Source: Paenibacillus sp. DMB20 (GTDB lineage: Bacteria > Bacillota > Bacilli > Paenibacillales > Paenibacillaceae). From it: DNA of 64,000 nucleotides. A program made the translations under genes and the position numbers. The notes beneath the pieces are model-generated. The model was given only the letters and a program-made list of their open reading frames with translations, had not been told where the DNA came from and did not search any database. Location: assembly GCF_000987955.1 (NCBI RefSeq), contig NZ_LAZU01000021.1:186001-250000 (forward strand), written 5' to 3'. This document shows positions 18,053 to 27,793 of the stretch, piece by piece (the stretch's first letter is position 1; each line of letters starts with the position of its first letter).

Positions 18053-20354
18053 ATGATGACTTACGAGGAAAACAGCAGATTACAAGGTAATCCGACCGTA
18101 AGCCGGCGAAAAGCGCTGCAGGTGCTGGGAGCGGCCGGAGCGGTTGTGGTAGGGAGCGTCCTTACCTCCAAGCTGGCTTTTGCCGAGGAGGTCCCGGCAC
18201 CGCAGGAGAACGCGGCCGCTATGGGGGGAGCTCACACCAAAGTTGAGGTCGTGCCTAACGTCAACGCTTTGCTTAGGCTGAATCCCAGGAGTTTCAAGGC
18301 TGACGCGCTGGTGTATGTGGCCGGCTATCATGAGGCCGGCGACGGCGGAGGCAAATGGGTCCGCTGGGTGCCTGACGGCCGGAAGGACGATAACGGAGGT
18401 ACGGTTCATGCTCCGTCAGGCGGGACGGGCCGTTGGGAAACGGTTCATCAGGGGGTAGCCGACTTCCGCTGGTTCGGCATTTTTGACGAGAAGACCAACG
18501 CGGACGAAGCGCTGGATGCCATGGTAAACGATCTTTCCATCCACCGGATCGAAGCGCATACGGATTTAAACTTTGTCAAACGGCATGTCTTCCATCGGAG
18601 CGGAATCGAACTGGATTTCGGAGGCCATATGGTGACGACGGAAGGCATCGAGCTGAATACCCGGGATAATCCGTTCGGGGCCGTCTTGTTTTTTCAGGGA
18701 GAGGAAGCTGGTGAGGCCGGCCAGGTTACGCTAAGCGCGGAACTTCCCGAAGGAAGCGATGTGCTGGAAGTGCAGGGCTCTTCCGGTTTTGCGGTGGACG
18801 ACTGGTGGATCGCGCAGGTGTCTCCGCAGAAAGGCGGCAAAGCGCAGCGGGAACTGGATTATATGGTTAAAGTGACGGAAATTATCGACGGCTCCCATAT
18901 CCGGGTGAACTATAAGCTCGGCTGGGCGCTGGAAGCAGGGCGCACGATTACATACAAAAAAAATGAATCCGGTCTTCCGCTCCATCGTCCGGAACATGAA
19001 GTTCGCGGGCGTTCCGGTTCCTCCGACGCAGTCGACGAGTCAGAGACCGTTCGAAACGTGGGATCAGATCGGTTCAAACCCCGTCGCCTACGAATTTGCG
19101 GTGGAATGCGACGTGTCCGGCATCCGGGCGACCAAAGTGTTCTGGCCTGTCGTTCAGCGCCGTTACTGCTCTCACTATATTACGGAAAGTTGCGAGCTGA
19201 TCAACCCGGAGGAACGGGATTGGGGCGGTACCGGTTACCTGACCCAACAGCTGAACGTCCTGTACGGAAACGTGCGGAACTGCAACACCAGCAACGCGCG
19301 CCATTTGAACGATTTTACCTGCGCGGCTTATTGCATGGTGGAGAACTGCCACGGGGACGGGGACGATTACGGTCCGTTCGTCACCCACGGCCAGTTTGAG
19401 CACGACCTGACGTATATCGGCAATTCCGGGCTGCTGTCTTTTGCGAACAGCGGCACCCACTGGGGCGACAGCGCGAAAAGGATCACCGTCAAAAAGCATA
19501 TCGCCACCCGGATTGTCGCCCATAAAAAGCTGACGGACCTCACCCTGGAGGATTGCTATGCGATCAACAAGCCGGGCCTCGGCAATTCCGGCTCCATCTG
19601 GGCGAACGTCGACGGTCTTCAAATCAGGGGCTGCATCGCCGAAAACATGATCACGCTGTCCCAAAGCTCGGCGCGTTCCAAACGCCCGAACAGCATCGAA
19701 AGTTCGTCCTTCGGCATGTTGAAGGGCTATGAAATCGCAAGACCGATCCGGAGTGAGGCCGTCGGCGTAACGCCGGTGGCGAACGATCTGCTGATCGCGA
19801 ACTGCCAGTTTACGAAGGTGGAGGACGTGAATATCGGCAGCATCAACCGGCTTACCCTCCGGGACACTTGGTTTAGGGGATTATCCGAGGCAACGGGGAT
19901 TCTGCGAGTCGGAAGCAAGGAGGTTTTGGTCAGCGGCGGGGGGCTGGAGAACTGCAGCCTGGTATTTACCGGCGCCTGGGATTATGCTAAGACGGGTACC
20001 GCGGACCAAAGCCTGACGGTTGACGGCGGAGCCGTGTTCCACGGGACGAACGGCGAGAAAGCCTTTATCGTCAAAAAATCCGAAGGCGGTGTCTTCACTC
20101 TTCATTACGGCAGCTGTCAAAGCCTTGCGGCGGATCAGGCTACCGCGCATTTCCGGATCACGGACGGCAAGCTTCATTTAAAGGCCGTCGGCTCTCGCTT
20201 CAAGGGAGGACGGTATGACGCAGCGGAGGGAAGCGTCGCCGGCGGAGCCTACTTCTTAATAACGGCTTGCGTTGAAGAGCAGGTCAATCGTTCCTCGCTT
20301 CCTGCAGAAGGAACCTCGGTACAGCATACCAATGGGAACCTAATCATCGGGTAA
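18053..20354 (+). CDS. Twin-arginine-exported right-handed beta-helix protein, one frameshift
   Basis: Removing one A from the A8 run at 18956-18963 yields 766 residues. The N-terminus carries a Tat signal: SRRKALQ (Arg18-Arg19), the hydrophobic stretch VLGAAGAVVVGSVL, and a likely cleavage after AFA at residue 44. The body begins with LLRLNPRSFKADALVYVAGY, a module seen at the head of pectate-lyase-like beta-helix proteins. A long series of short strands with Asn/Asp turns follows (CELINPEERDWGG, LTLEDCYAINKPGLGNSGSI, LLIANCQFTKVEDVNIGS), as in parallel beta-helices. Such proteins bind or cleave polysaccharides, but no catalytic site can be assigned. AAAGGAGG precedes two ATG codons (18053, 18056). 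Pairing with tatA suggests it must fold, perhaps with a cofactor, before export. Confidence 0.75.
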
Positions 20355-20378
20355 TACATCCAAAAACACACTCCATAC

Positions 20379-20419
20379 AAAAGAGATGACCGCAAAACTT
20401 ATCAGGGTCATCTCTTTTT
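20379..20419. terminator. Bidirectional terminator
   Basis: AAAAGAGATGACC pairs with GGTCATCTCTTTTT around a loop of about 14 bases. It lies between the convergent beta-helix and YheC/D-like genes. Confidence 0.88.
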
Positions 20420-20428
20420 GCGTAAATT

Positions 20429-21185
20429 TTATTTGGTTCTTCCGTACTGTCTGCTGTATGAGAGGATGCGGTTGTACAGGCTTTTGTCCTTTAAACCCTT
20501 GAGAGGATAAAACTGGGGCCGCGTGTTTACTTCCAGAATCCAAGGCTTGCCCTTGAAATCCAACGCAACGTCAAGTCCCAATTCCTTAAACCCTTTGGAA
20601 TGCCTGTCGAAATTATAGCCTGCCCATACACCGAGCTGCTTCAGCTTCGTTTCCTTGCTCCGGATGGAATGATGGTCGTATCCGGCACCGGCCATGGTCT
20701 TGTGAAAATATCCGACGGATCCGCCCTGATTATAATTCGTAGCGACTTTATTCGGCCGTCCGACCTTCGTAAACAATCCGGTGCTGACCCAGTTGCCCTT
20801 ATTGGTCTTCTGCACCATGACACGAATATCAAACGGTCTCCCGCCGGTTCTGGCTAACCGGATGCCTTTTTGCAGCAAAAAGGCTTTCGTGCCCGCAAAA
20901 CGTCTCAGCTCATCGTATAGCTTATCCTGGGTCTTGTGGGTTTTCTTTACCGTATTCAGCTGAGTCTGATACCCGCTTTTCTTTTTTTTTGATCCGGATG
21001 ATGTTATGTCCTCCAGATCCGTTGGTCGGCTTGAAATATACCGTGGAATAGGAGGAGAGCATGGATTTCAGATTGCTTTTGCTGAAGGGCTGGGTCGCTG
21101 GAACGTATGCCTTTAAATTGGGATCCCCCAGAAGCCATAATGTTTTTGTCCATTTGCTTTTGACAGTACTGCTTTTATAGGCCAC
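20429..21185 (-). CDS. YheC/YheD-type ATP-grasp protein, one frameshift
   Basis: One extra base in the T9 run at 20992-21000 splits this gene. Corrected from GTG 21185 it has about 251 residues. It shows the ATP-grasp signs of the YheC/YheD (endospore coat-associated) family: KTLWLLGDPNLKAYVPATQP, VYFKPTNGSGGHNIIRI, PFDIRVMVQK, and the metal-binding C-terminal DVALDFKGKPWILEVNTRPQ. The preferred start follows GAGGTGAA at good spacing; an in-frame GTG at 21242 lacks a ribosome binding site. Members occur in spore formers and are linked to spore coats, and a ligase-type reaction (amide or peptide bond formation with ATP) is expected but not shown. It supports a spore-forming host. Confidence 0.8.
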
Positions 21186-21402
21186 GGCCAAGAGTTCACC
21201 TCGCTTTTTGCCAGCATATGAAAGATTGCGAGAGCTTGTCACCGCATTTGCCTATGGCAGGATGTCCCGAAGCTGAAAAACGGAAAACGAAATCATTCTA
21301 TCAAAATCGACACTGCAACTGAAAGAGTACTGATTATTTTAAGGAGTTAGTATATATTGGTAAGGTATCCTAAACCAACAATACTAAAGAAGGTATTTTT
21401 TT

Positions 21403-22758
21403 ATGAGTCTCATGGTGCGAGAGAAACCGTTTTATAAGAGCTTTTTTTTGGCTTACCCTGGTGATCGGCCTGCAAAACACCATTTCCCTCGGGGTGAATT
21501 TATCGGATAATCTCATGCTCGGCGGTTACAGCGAATCGGCGCTTTCCGGCGTGGCCTTGGGGAATCAGGTGCAATTTTTGCTGCATATGCTCGTATTGGG
21601 CGCGGCCGAGGGGGTGGTCATCATGTCGTCCCGTTTCTGGGGGGGCGAAGGACATGGGGGCCATTGCGAAGATGGCCAGCATCGGGATGCGGATGGCCGT
21701 CGGGTTGGCGTTTTTTATTATGGGCGGTGGTTTATTTCTTCCCGCATGGCACGCTGTCGCTGTTTACCGGCGAAGAGAGCGTCATTTCGGAAGGCGTCGA
21801 ATATTTGAAGGTCATATGCTTTTCCTACGTCTTTTTTGCGGTAACGAATATACTGCTCGCTTCCCTGCGCAGCGTGGAAACGGTCAAAATCGGCTTTATC
21901 GTCTCTCTATCCACGTTAATCATTAATGTGAGCCTGAACTACGTGCTGATTTACGGCCATTTGGGCTTTCCCGAGTTGGGGGTGACAGGCTCGGCCATAG
22001 CCACGCTGATCGCCCGGGTGATCGAAACCGTGATCGTCTGCGTGTACATCAAAAAATACGACCGGAAAATTCTGCTCAAGCTGAAGGATTTCTTCCGGAT
22101 CGACATGGGTCTGTTTAAGCAGTATATCGCCGTCGGATCGCCGATTCTCCTGTCGAATACGATCTGGGGACTTGCCATGGGAGCGCAAACCGCGATCCTT
22201 GGGCATATGGGGGAGGCGGCAATCGCGGCCAACAGCATCGCAACCACCATTTTTCAGCTGGTGACGGTCGTGATCTACGCGTCGGCGAGCGCAACGGCGG
22301 TACTGATCGGCAAAACGATCGGCGAAGGCTTTACGGACAAAATAAAACCGTACGCCAAAACGCTGCAGGTGCTATACCTCATCCTCGGCCTATGCGCGGG
22401 CGCGGTGCTGTTTATTCTGAAGGACGCTGTGCTTGGCTTCTACAGCGTATCCGGCGAAGCCAAGTCGCTGGCGCTGCAGTTCATGACGGTGCTGTCGATC
22501 ACGGTCGTCGGAACCGCCTATCAAATGCCTGCCCTCACCGGCATCGTCCGAAGCGGAGGAGACACGAGGTTCGTGCTGTACAATGACTTTATTTTCATGT
22601 GGCTGGTCGTGCTGCCTTCCTCGTTCCTGTGCGCATTCGTGTTTGACCTGTCGCCGCTGGTGACGTTCATCTGCCTGAAATCGGACCAGATTTTGAAATG
22701 TTTTGTGGCTGTCGTAAAGGTTAACCGGTATAAGTGGATCCGTGTTTTCGACTCCTGA
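21403..22758 (+). CDS. MATE-family multidrug/Na+ antiporter, three frameshifts
   Basis: Three overcalls (T8 at 21442-21449, G7 at 21639-21645, T6 at 21711-21716) add exactly three bases, so the net frame is kept but the middle is scrambled. Corrected, it is a 451-residue, 12-helix permease: WLTLVIGLQNTISLGVNLSD at the start, VVIMSSRFWGAKDMGAIAKM, then LLASLRSVETVKIGFIVSLS and GVTGSAIATLIARVIETVIV. These are typical of MATE transporters, which use Na+ or H+ gradients to export drugs or metabolites. ATG 21403 follows AGAAGGT. The gene is monocistronic with its own terminator, and the substrate is unknown. Confidence 0.85.
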
Positions 22759-22780
22759 TTATCAAATCCCTCAATCTCCC

Positions 22781-22828
22781 GGTCATCGTAGGGTGTGCAT
22801 GACGCACGCCACGCGATGGCCTTTTTTC
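22781..22828 (+). terminator. Terminator after the MATE gene
   Basis: GGTCATCG pairs with CGATGGCC, with an inner GTGTGC/GCAC stem, and a T6 run follows. Confidence 0.8.
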
Positions 22829-22867
22829 GGGTTCAAGCGATTGTCCAAATCCGAGAAACAAAAAAAC

Positions 22868-22912
22868 GTTCGGGGGAATTACAGATGTTAAATTTCGTAA
22901 ATTCCGAACATT
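22868..22912. promoter_or_regulatory. Candidate PurR operator (PurBox pair)
   Basis: AATTCCGAACATT (22900-22912) matches the Bacillus PurBox consensus AWWWCCGAACWWT at every position. A second core, GTTCGG, lies inverted at 22868-22873. PurR normally binds two inverted PurBoxes upstream of purine synthesis and transport genes. These sit about 100 bases before the promoter of the nucleoside transporter operon. The second box is weak outside its core. Confidence 0.55.
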
Positions 22913-23009
22913 AACTCATTTAATCAATATAAATATACTTAAAAAAGACCAAAATACATATTTAAATTACATTTTATTACAATAAACTGCGCAATTCGCT
23001 AAAATTCTT

Positions 23010-23038
23010 TTGACATATGCTCTTCTATCCCCTAGGAT
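23010..23038 (+). promoter_or_regulatory. Sigma-A promoter of the nucleoside transporter operon
   Basis: TTGACA (23010-23015) and TAGGAT (23033-23038) are separated by exactly 17 bases. It lies 45 bases before the ATG of the lipoprotein gene. The roughly 180 bases upstream are AT-rich and hold only the PurBox candidates; I see no purine riboswitch. Confidence 0.8.
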
Positions 23039-23082
23039 ATAGCTATACCGGATAAGCACACTGAGGAGGATAAGGGGAGAAA

Positions 23083-24122
23083 ATGAAAAAAGACTTGGTC
23101 AATTCTATTAGCAATGGTTCTGGTCGTCGGGTTGCTCGCAGGCTGCGGAAGCAAAGACAAGGCCGAAGGCGGCGAGTCCACCGGCAGCAAGGGCGATTCC
23201 AAAGATAAAAAAACGCATCGCGCTCGTTCTTCCCGAGAAAATCGGCGTCAATCCGTTCTTCTCGTTAATGGATGAAGGTTTGAAGAAAGCTGCGGCGGAT
23301 TTCAGCGTGGAGGTCAAGACGATCGAATCGACGGACCCGGCTTCGATAGAGCAGAACCTTCGTACAGCCGTTGCCGAGAAATATGATCTCATTATTACCT
23401 CAACCTTCCAGATGGAGGATGCGTTGAAGAAGGTTGCGCCGGAAAATCCGGACGTGCCGTTTGCCATTATCGATACCGTGGTTGACCTGCCTAACGTCCG
23501 CAGCGTCGTTTTCCGAGAGCACGAAGCGGCTTACCTGCTGGGAGCGGCGGCCGGATTGGCTACGAAAACCGGCAAGCTCGGCAATGTGGTCGCCAATGAC
23601 ATTCCGATCATGCACAAATACATTACCGGCTTTGAGGAAGGCGCGAAATCGGTCCGTCCGGACGTCGAAATCTTCGTGAACTATGTCGGAAGCTTCACGG
23701 ATCCGGCAAAAGCCAAAGAATTCGCCCTTCTGCAAAACTCGAAAGGCGCGGATTTCGTTGCGGGACTGTCCGCCGTCGGCGACCTTGGGGTGTTTGAGGC
23801 CGCCAAGGAAAAAGGCTTCTACACTTCGGGCCAGGACACCGACAACACCGGCGTGGATCCGGAGCACGTAGTCCTCGCTCAATTGAAGAGCACGGACACC
23901 GTCGTATATGAAACCGTAAAAGATTTTTCGGAAGGCAAGTATTCCTTCGATGTCCGCGACTATGGCTTGAAGGAAGGCGGCGTAGGCCTGACCTACGTTA
24001 CTCACGAGAGCAAGACGCCGCTTAACGATTTCATCGGACAAGAGACCGTGGACAAGGTTAAAGCGATTGCCGACGACATTATCGCGGGCAAAATCAAAGT
24101 TACGAACGCTCTGGAGCAATAA
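23083..24122 (+). CDS. nupN: BMP-family nucleoside-binding lipoprotein of an ABC transporter, two frameshifts
   Basis: One A too many in each of A6 (23086-23091) and A7 (23207-23213) disrupts the N-terminus. Corrected, it is 345 residues starting MKKTWSILLAMVLVVGLLAG, with lipobox LLAGC and the lipid-anchored Cys at residue 21. The mature part is a BMP/PnrA-type fold: RIALVLPEKIGVNPFFSLMD, YDLIITSTFQMED, REHEAAYLLGAAAGLATKTG, and GQDTDNTGVDPEHVVLAQLK near the ligand site. BMP lipoproteins deliver purine nucleosides to permease pairs like those encoded downstream. A leaky hairpin follows the gene, a usual way to make more binding protein than permease. Gene order equals B. subtilis nupNOPQ, and the symbol is assigned on that basis. 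Confidence 0.85.
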
Positions 24123-24138
24123 TCGAGTTTATTCCCCC

Positions 24139-24167
24139 GACCGGCTGTCCAAGGCAGTCGGTCTTTT
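24139..24167 (+). terminator. Attenuating hairpin between lipoprotein and ATPase genes
   Basis: GACCGGCTG pairs with CAGTCGGTC and is followed by only TTTTG. It probably lets part of the transcripts through, lowering ATPase and permease levels relative to the binding lipoprotein. Confidence 0.65.
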
Positions 24168-24230
24168 GTTAACAGCGAAGGGGTAAATAAGGTTTCTCTA
24201 TACTTTGGCTGAAAGGAAGGCAGATCTTTA

Positions 24231-25727
24231 ATGCTACTCCAAATGGACAATATTACGAAGAAGTATGGGGAGTTCAGCGCAAACCGCGGCATTGATTTTT
24301 CGCTTCGCGCGGGCGAAGTGCATGCCATCGTCGGAGAGAACGGTGCAGGCAAAACGACGCTTATGCGGATATTGTACGGTATGGAGCAGCCGACGTCCGG
24401 CACGATCCGGCTGAACGGCAGGGAAGTCACCTTTTCCAGTCCTTTAGACGCCATTCGTCACGGCATCGGAATGGTACACCAGCACTTTATGCTCTTTCCT
24501 TCCTTTACGATCGCCGAGAATATCGTTATCGGCAAGGAGCCGGGGGCTTCTGCCAGGTTCGACCGGAAGCAGGCCGTCAAAATCGTGGAAGGACTCTGCG
24601 ATCAATACGGAATGAAGGTGGACCCGAGAGCCGTTGCGGGGAGCAGCGCTCCGGGTGTCCAGCAGCGGGTCGAAATACTAAAGGTGCTGTACCAGGGCGC
24701 CGAAATCATTATTTTGGACGAACCGACAGGCGTTCTGACGCCGCTGGAAGTCCAGGAGCTGCTGCAGGCCATCAAGCTGCTGGCGAAGCAGGGCAAAAGC
24801 TTTATCCTCATCAGCCACAAGCTGAACGAGGTGCTTGACGTGGCGGATCGAATTACGGTGCTTCGCGATGGGACCGTCACCGGCACCGTCGATAAGGGCG
24901 GCACGGATGCCAATGAGCTGTCCCGGCTGATGGTCGGACGAGAGCTTGCGGAGCTGGAGAAGAAACCGGCGGTTCCCGGTGAACCAGTGCTTGAGGTATC
25001 GGACGTAACGATTCGCGGAACCAAGGGGAAACCGGTGCTGGACGGCATTAGCCTAGCGGTTCAGGCGGGCGAGGTCGTCGGCATCGCCGGCATATCCGGC
25101 AACGGCCAATCGGAGCTGTTGCAGGTGGTATCAGGCCTTATGCAGCCGGATCAAGGCAAGATCGCGCTGGCCGGAACCGATGTCACGGGAATGCCGACGC
25201 GGCAAATACGCGAACGCGGCCTTGCCCACATTCCGGAGGACCGGTACGTGTGGGGAGCGAGCCGGGAAGCTACCGTTCTCGATACCGGCATGATGGGACA
25301 TCACCGCCGAATGCAGCGGGGAGGTTTTCTGAAGCTGAACGACATTCGCGCGCTTGTGTCCGGATGGGTCCATAAATTCTCGATCAAGACGGGTTCGCTG
25401 GAGACAAGCACCCAGCATTTATCCGGCGGAAACCTGCAGAAGCTCATTGTCGCAAGGGAGCTCGAGCAGGGGACGCCGTTTTTGATCGCGGCCGAGCCTA
25501 CGCGCGGCGTCGATATCGGCGCAATGGAGACGATCCATGTCGAGCTGCTGAAAAGACGGGACCAGGGAACGGGCATACTCCTGGTGTCGTCCGAACTAAC
25601 GGAAATCCTGAAGCTTTCGGACCGGATTCTGGTCATGTACGAAGGAAGGATTGCCGGGGAATTGACGGCGCGTGAAGCGACGGAGGAGAAGCTGGGGCTG
25701 TTGATGGCAGGAGGAACGATCCAATGA
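24231..25727 (+). CDS. nupO: Nucleoside ABC transporter ATPase with two nucleotide-binding domains
   Basis: This 498-residue protein has tandem ABC domains like sugar (RbsA-type) and nucleoside importers. The first has Walker A GENGAGKTT (around residue 40), a Walker B ending IIILDEPTGVLTP and H-loop LISHK. The second has a degenerate Walker A (GISGNGQSELLQ), signature LSGGNLQKL and the Walker-B region AAEPTRGVDIGA, where the usual Glu context is altered as in this subfamily. The first domain's signature reads SSAPGVQQRVEIL instead of the usual LSVGxQQ form, so it is poor. It starts at ATG 24231 after GAAAGGAAGG. It energises import by the two permeases that follow and overlaps the first one by four bases. 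Confidence 0.9.
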   Translation: MLLQMDNITKKYGEFSANRGIDFSLRAGEVHAIVGENGAGKTTLMRILYGMEQPTSGTIRLNGREVTFSSPLDAIRHGIGMVHQHFMLFPSFTIAENIVIGKEPGASARFDRKQAVKIVEGLCDQYGMKVDPRAVAGSSAPGVQQRVEILKVLYQGAEIIILDEPTGVLTPLEVQELLQAIKLLAKQGKSFILISHKLNEVLDVADRITVLRDGTVTGTVDKGGTDANELSRLMVGRELAELEKKPAVPGEPVLEVSDVTIRGTKGKPVLDGISLAVQAGEVVGIAGISGNGQSELLQVVSGLMQPDQGKIALAGTDVTGMPTRQIRERGLAHIPEDRYVWGASREATVLDTGMMGHHRRMQRGGFLKLNDIRALVSGWVHKFSIKTGSLETSTQHLSGGNLQKLIVARELEQGTPFLIAAEPTRGVDIGAMETIHVELLKRRDQGTGILLVSSELTEILKLSDRILVMYEGRIAGELTAREATEEKLGLLMAGGTIQ

Positions 25728-26791
25728 ACAAACTAATGAATTATGCCTCTCCGCTGCTTCAGTCGCTGGCAGCCGTCATCGTCGGACTTCTCGCCGGCGC
25801 GGTTGCCATCGTCATCGCGGGCGGGGACATCTTGGAAACGTACGCGGAAATGTGGAAAGGCGCCTTCGGCGGATTCTATTTCTTCACGAATACGCTGGCA
25901 AGAGCAACCCCCATTATTCTGGCCGGTTTGGGCGCGGCGTTTGCGTTCCGCGCGGGATTTTTCAACCTCGGTCCGCCGGGGCAGATGATATTCGGCGCGC
26001 TTGCGGCCGCGCTGGTCGGTCTGTATATGCCGGGGCCGGGCTGGCTGGTCTGCGCGGCGGCCCTGCTTGCGGGGATTGCGGCCGGCGGCTTGTGGTCGGT
26101 GATGGCCGGTTATTTTGACGCGAGGTTTGCGGTGAGCCTGTTGATATCGACGCTGCTGCTCAATTATGTGGCCGACCTGTTTGCCGGCTATCTTGTGGCT
26201 TATCCGCTAAAGGATGAATCAGGCTCTGCCGCCATGGCGCAATCGGCCATGCTGGACAACGGGGTATGGCTGCCGAAGCTGTTCCCGGGCATGCCGCTGC
26301 ATATCGGATTTATTTTTGCGGTAATCCTTGCCATTGTGATTTACGTGCTGCTTAAGCGCTCCGTAACGGGCTACGAAATCCGGATGCTCGGCGGCAACCC
26401 GCTGTTCGCCTTATATGGCGGCATCAAGCGCGGATCGGTAATGCTCGGCGCGATGTTCGTAAGCGGCGGTCTTGCCGGGTTGGGGGGAGCGGTTGAGATT
26501 CTGGGCTCGCAGTACCGGTACATCGACGGCGCGCTGACGACGGCCGACTTCGCCTGGACCGGCATCATGGCGGCCCTGCTTGCCGGATCGCATCCAATCG
26601 GAACGATGATCGCCGCCATATTCCTGGCCGCCTTGCAGACCGGCGGGATGGGCGTGGAGCGGAATACGGAGGTTCCCCTGGAAGTAGGGGCTATCATCCA
26701 GGCCGTGCTGATCCTGTTTATTTCCGCGAGGTTCACTTACGGCTTCCTGAAGCGAAAGAAGGGGGATAAGACGCATGGAACAGCTGTTTGA
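25724..26791 (+). CDS. nupP: Nucleoside ABC transporter permease 1
   Basis: This 355-residue membrane protein begins inside the ATPase stop codon (ATGA overlap). It belongs to the branched-chain amino acid/ribose permease superfamily (BPD_transp_2): GLGAAFAFRAGFFNLGPPGQ, LLISTLLLNYVADLFAGYL and GLAGLGGAVEILGSQYRY are typical of the nucleoside subgroup, with about nine to ten helices. It forms the channel with the next gene's product. The C-terminus is a short basic tail (KRKKGDKTHGTAV) overlapping the next gene's start. Confidence 0.9.
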   Translation: MNKLMNYASPLLQSLAAVIVGLLAGAVAIVIAGGDILETYAEMWKGAFGGFYFFTNTLARATPIILAGLGAAFAFRAGFFNLGPPGQMIFGALAAALVGLYMPGPGWLVCAAALLAGIAAGGLWSVMAGYFDARFAVSLLISTLLLNYVADLFAGYLVAYPLKDESGSAAMAQSAMLDNGVWLPKLFPGMPLHIGFIFAVILAIVIYVLLKRSVTGYEIRMLGGNPLFALYGGIKRGSVMLGAMFVSGGLAGLGGAVEILGSQYRYIDGALTTADFAWTGIMAALLAGSHPIGTMIAAIFLAALQTGGMGVERNTEVPLEVGAIIQAVLILFISARFTYGFLKRKKGDKTHGTAV

Positions 26792-27698
26792 TCTTGCTTT
26801 GCTGAATACGGCTCTCCGTGTTCTTACTCCGATTTTGCTCGCAGCGCTTGGCGGAGCGCTGTGCGCCCGCGTCGGGTTGTTTAATGTCGGCTTGGAAGGC
26901 TTTATGCTGCTGGGGGCTTTCGCCGCCGTTGCAGGCAATTATTTTTTCGGGAACGTTGTCTTGGCGATTCTGTTCGCGATTATCGTCGTGATGTTCTTTT
27001 CCTTTGTCTTTGCTTATTTGGCCATTCATCTGAAAGCGAATGTTATCGTGGTCGGGATCGCGATGAACGCATTAGCGGCAGGCTTAACCACGTTCAGCCT
27101 GCGGGCGATCTTTGATGTGAAAGGCGCTTTTTACGACAAAGAGATGGTCGGTCTTCCAAAGTGGAACATTCCGGTCATTGAAGATATCCCCGTCGTCGGT
27201 CCCGTTATATCCGGCCACACGCCGCTTGTATATCTGGCGTTTGTCATTGCGGGGCTGATGTGGTACTACTTCTACCGGACCAAGAACGGCTTTCGTTTTC
27301 TCGCTTCCGGAGAAAATCCGCTGGCGGCCGCCAGCATCGGAATCCGGGTGCCGCGCTATCAATACGGGGCGGTGCTCGCGAGCGGCGTTTTGTGCGCGCT
27401 GGCAGGGGCTCAGCTATCTTTGGGCCAGCTGACCATGTTCACGGAAGGCATGACGGAGGGCCGCGGCTTTATCGCACTCGTGGCAACGATGCTCGGACAA
27501 TCCGGCCCTCTTGGCGTAACGGCGTCCAGCCTGCTGTTCGGCTTTATGGAGGCGGTAAGCATTCGCGTTCAGGGCTTGGCGCTGCCGACGCATTTCACGC
27601 AAATGCTGCCGTATATCGTTACGATTGCCGCGATGTTTTTCTTCAAAGACAAGAGCTTCCTGAAGGACGCGCAAAAGCAAAGCTCAAGTTCCAGATAA
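26775..27698 (+). CDS. nupQ: Nucleoside ABC transporter permease 2
   Basis: This 307-residue membrane protein of the same superfamily overlaps the preceding permease by 17 bases. Characteristic phrases are LAALGGALCARVGLFNVGLE, VVGIAMNALAAGLTTF, GFRFLASGENPLAAASIGI and VATMLGQSGPLGVTASSLLF. AAGGGGG in the end of the previous gene is its ribosome binding site. The heterodimer with permease 1 is expected to import purine nucleosides delivered by the BMP lipoprotein. Confidence 0.9.
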   Translation: MEQLFDLALLNTALRVLTPILLAALGGALCARVGLFNVGLEGFMLLGAFAAVAGNYFFGNVVLAILFAIIVVMFFSFVFAYLAIHLKANVIVVGIAMNALAAGLTTFSLRAIFDVKGAFYDKEMVGLPKWNIPVIEDIPVVGPVISGHTPLVYLAFVIAGLMWYYFYRTKNGFRFLASGENPLAAASIGIRVPRYQYGAVLASGVLCALAGAQLSLGQLTMFTEGMTEGRGFIALVATMLGQSGPLGVTASSLLFGFMEAVSIRVQGLALPTHFTQMLPYIVTIAAMFFFKDKSFLKDAQKQSSSSR

Positions 27699-27793
27699 GG
27701 TACGGATGGATATACAAGGCGAGTTTTGCCGAACCGAACAAGAAGCACAAAACGTGACGCATGGACCGACATAACCGAAAGGAGTTGATCAGC

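Noticed and set aside
21185..21242. GTG 21242 as start of the YheC/D-like gene
   Set aside because: No ribosome binding site precedes it, whereas GAGGTGAA is well placed before GTG 21185, which still keeps the whole conserved region.
22829..23009. Purine riboswitch upstream of the nucleoside transporter
   Set aside because: The conserved core of the purine aptamer and an expression-platform terminator are not visible; the stretch is AT-rich with PurBox-like sites only.
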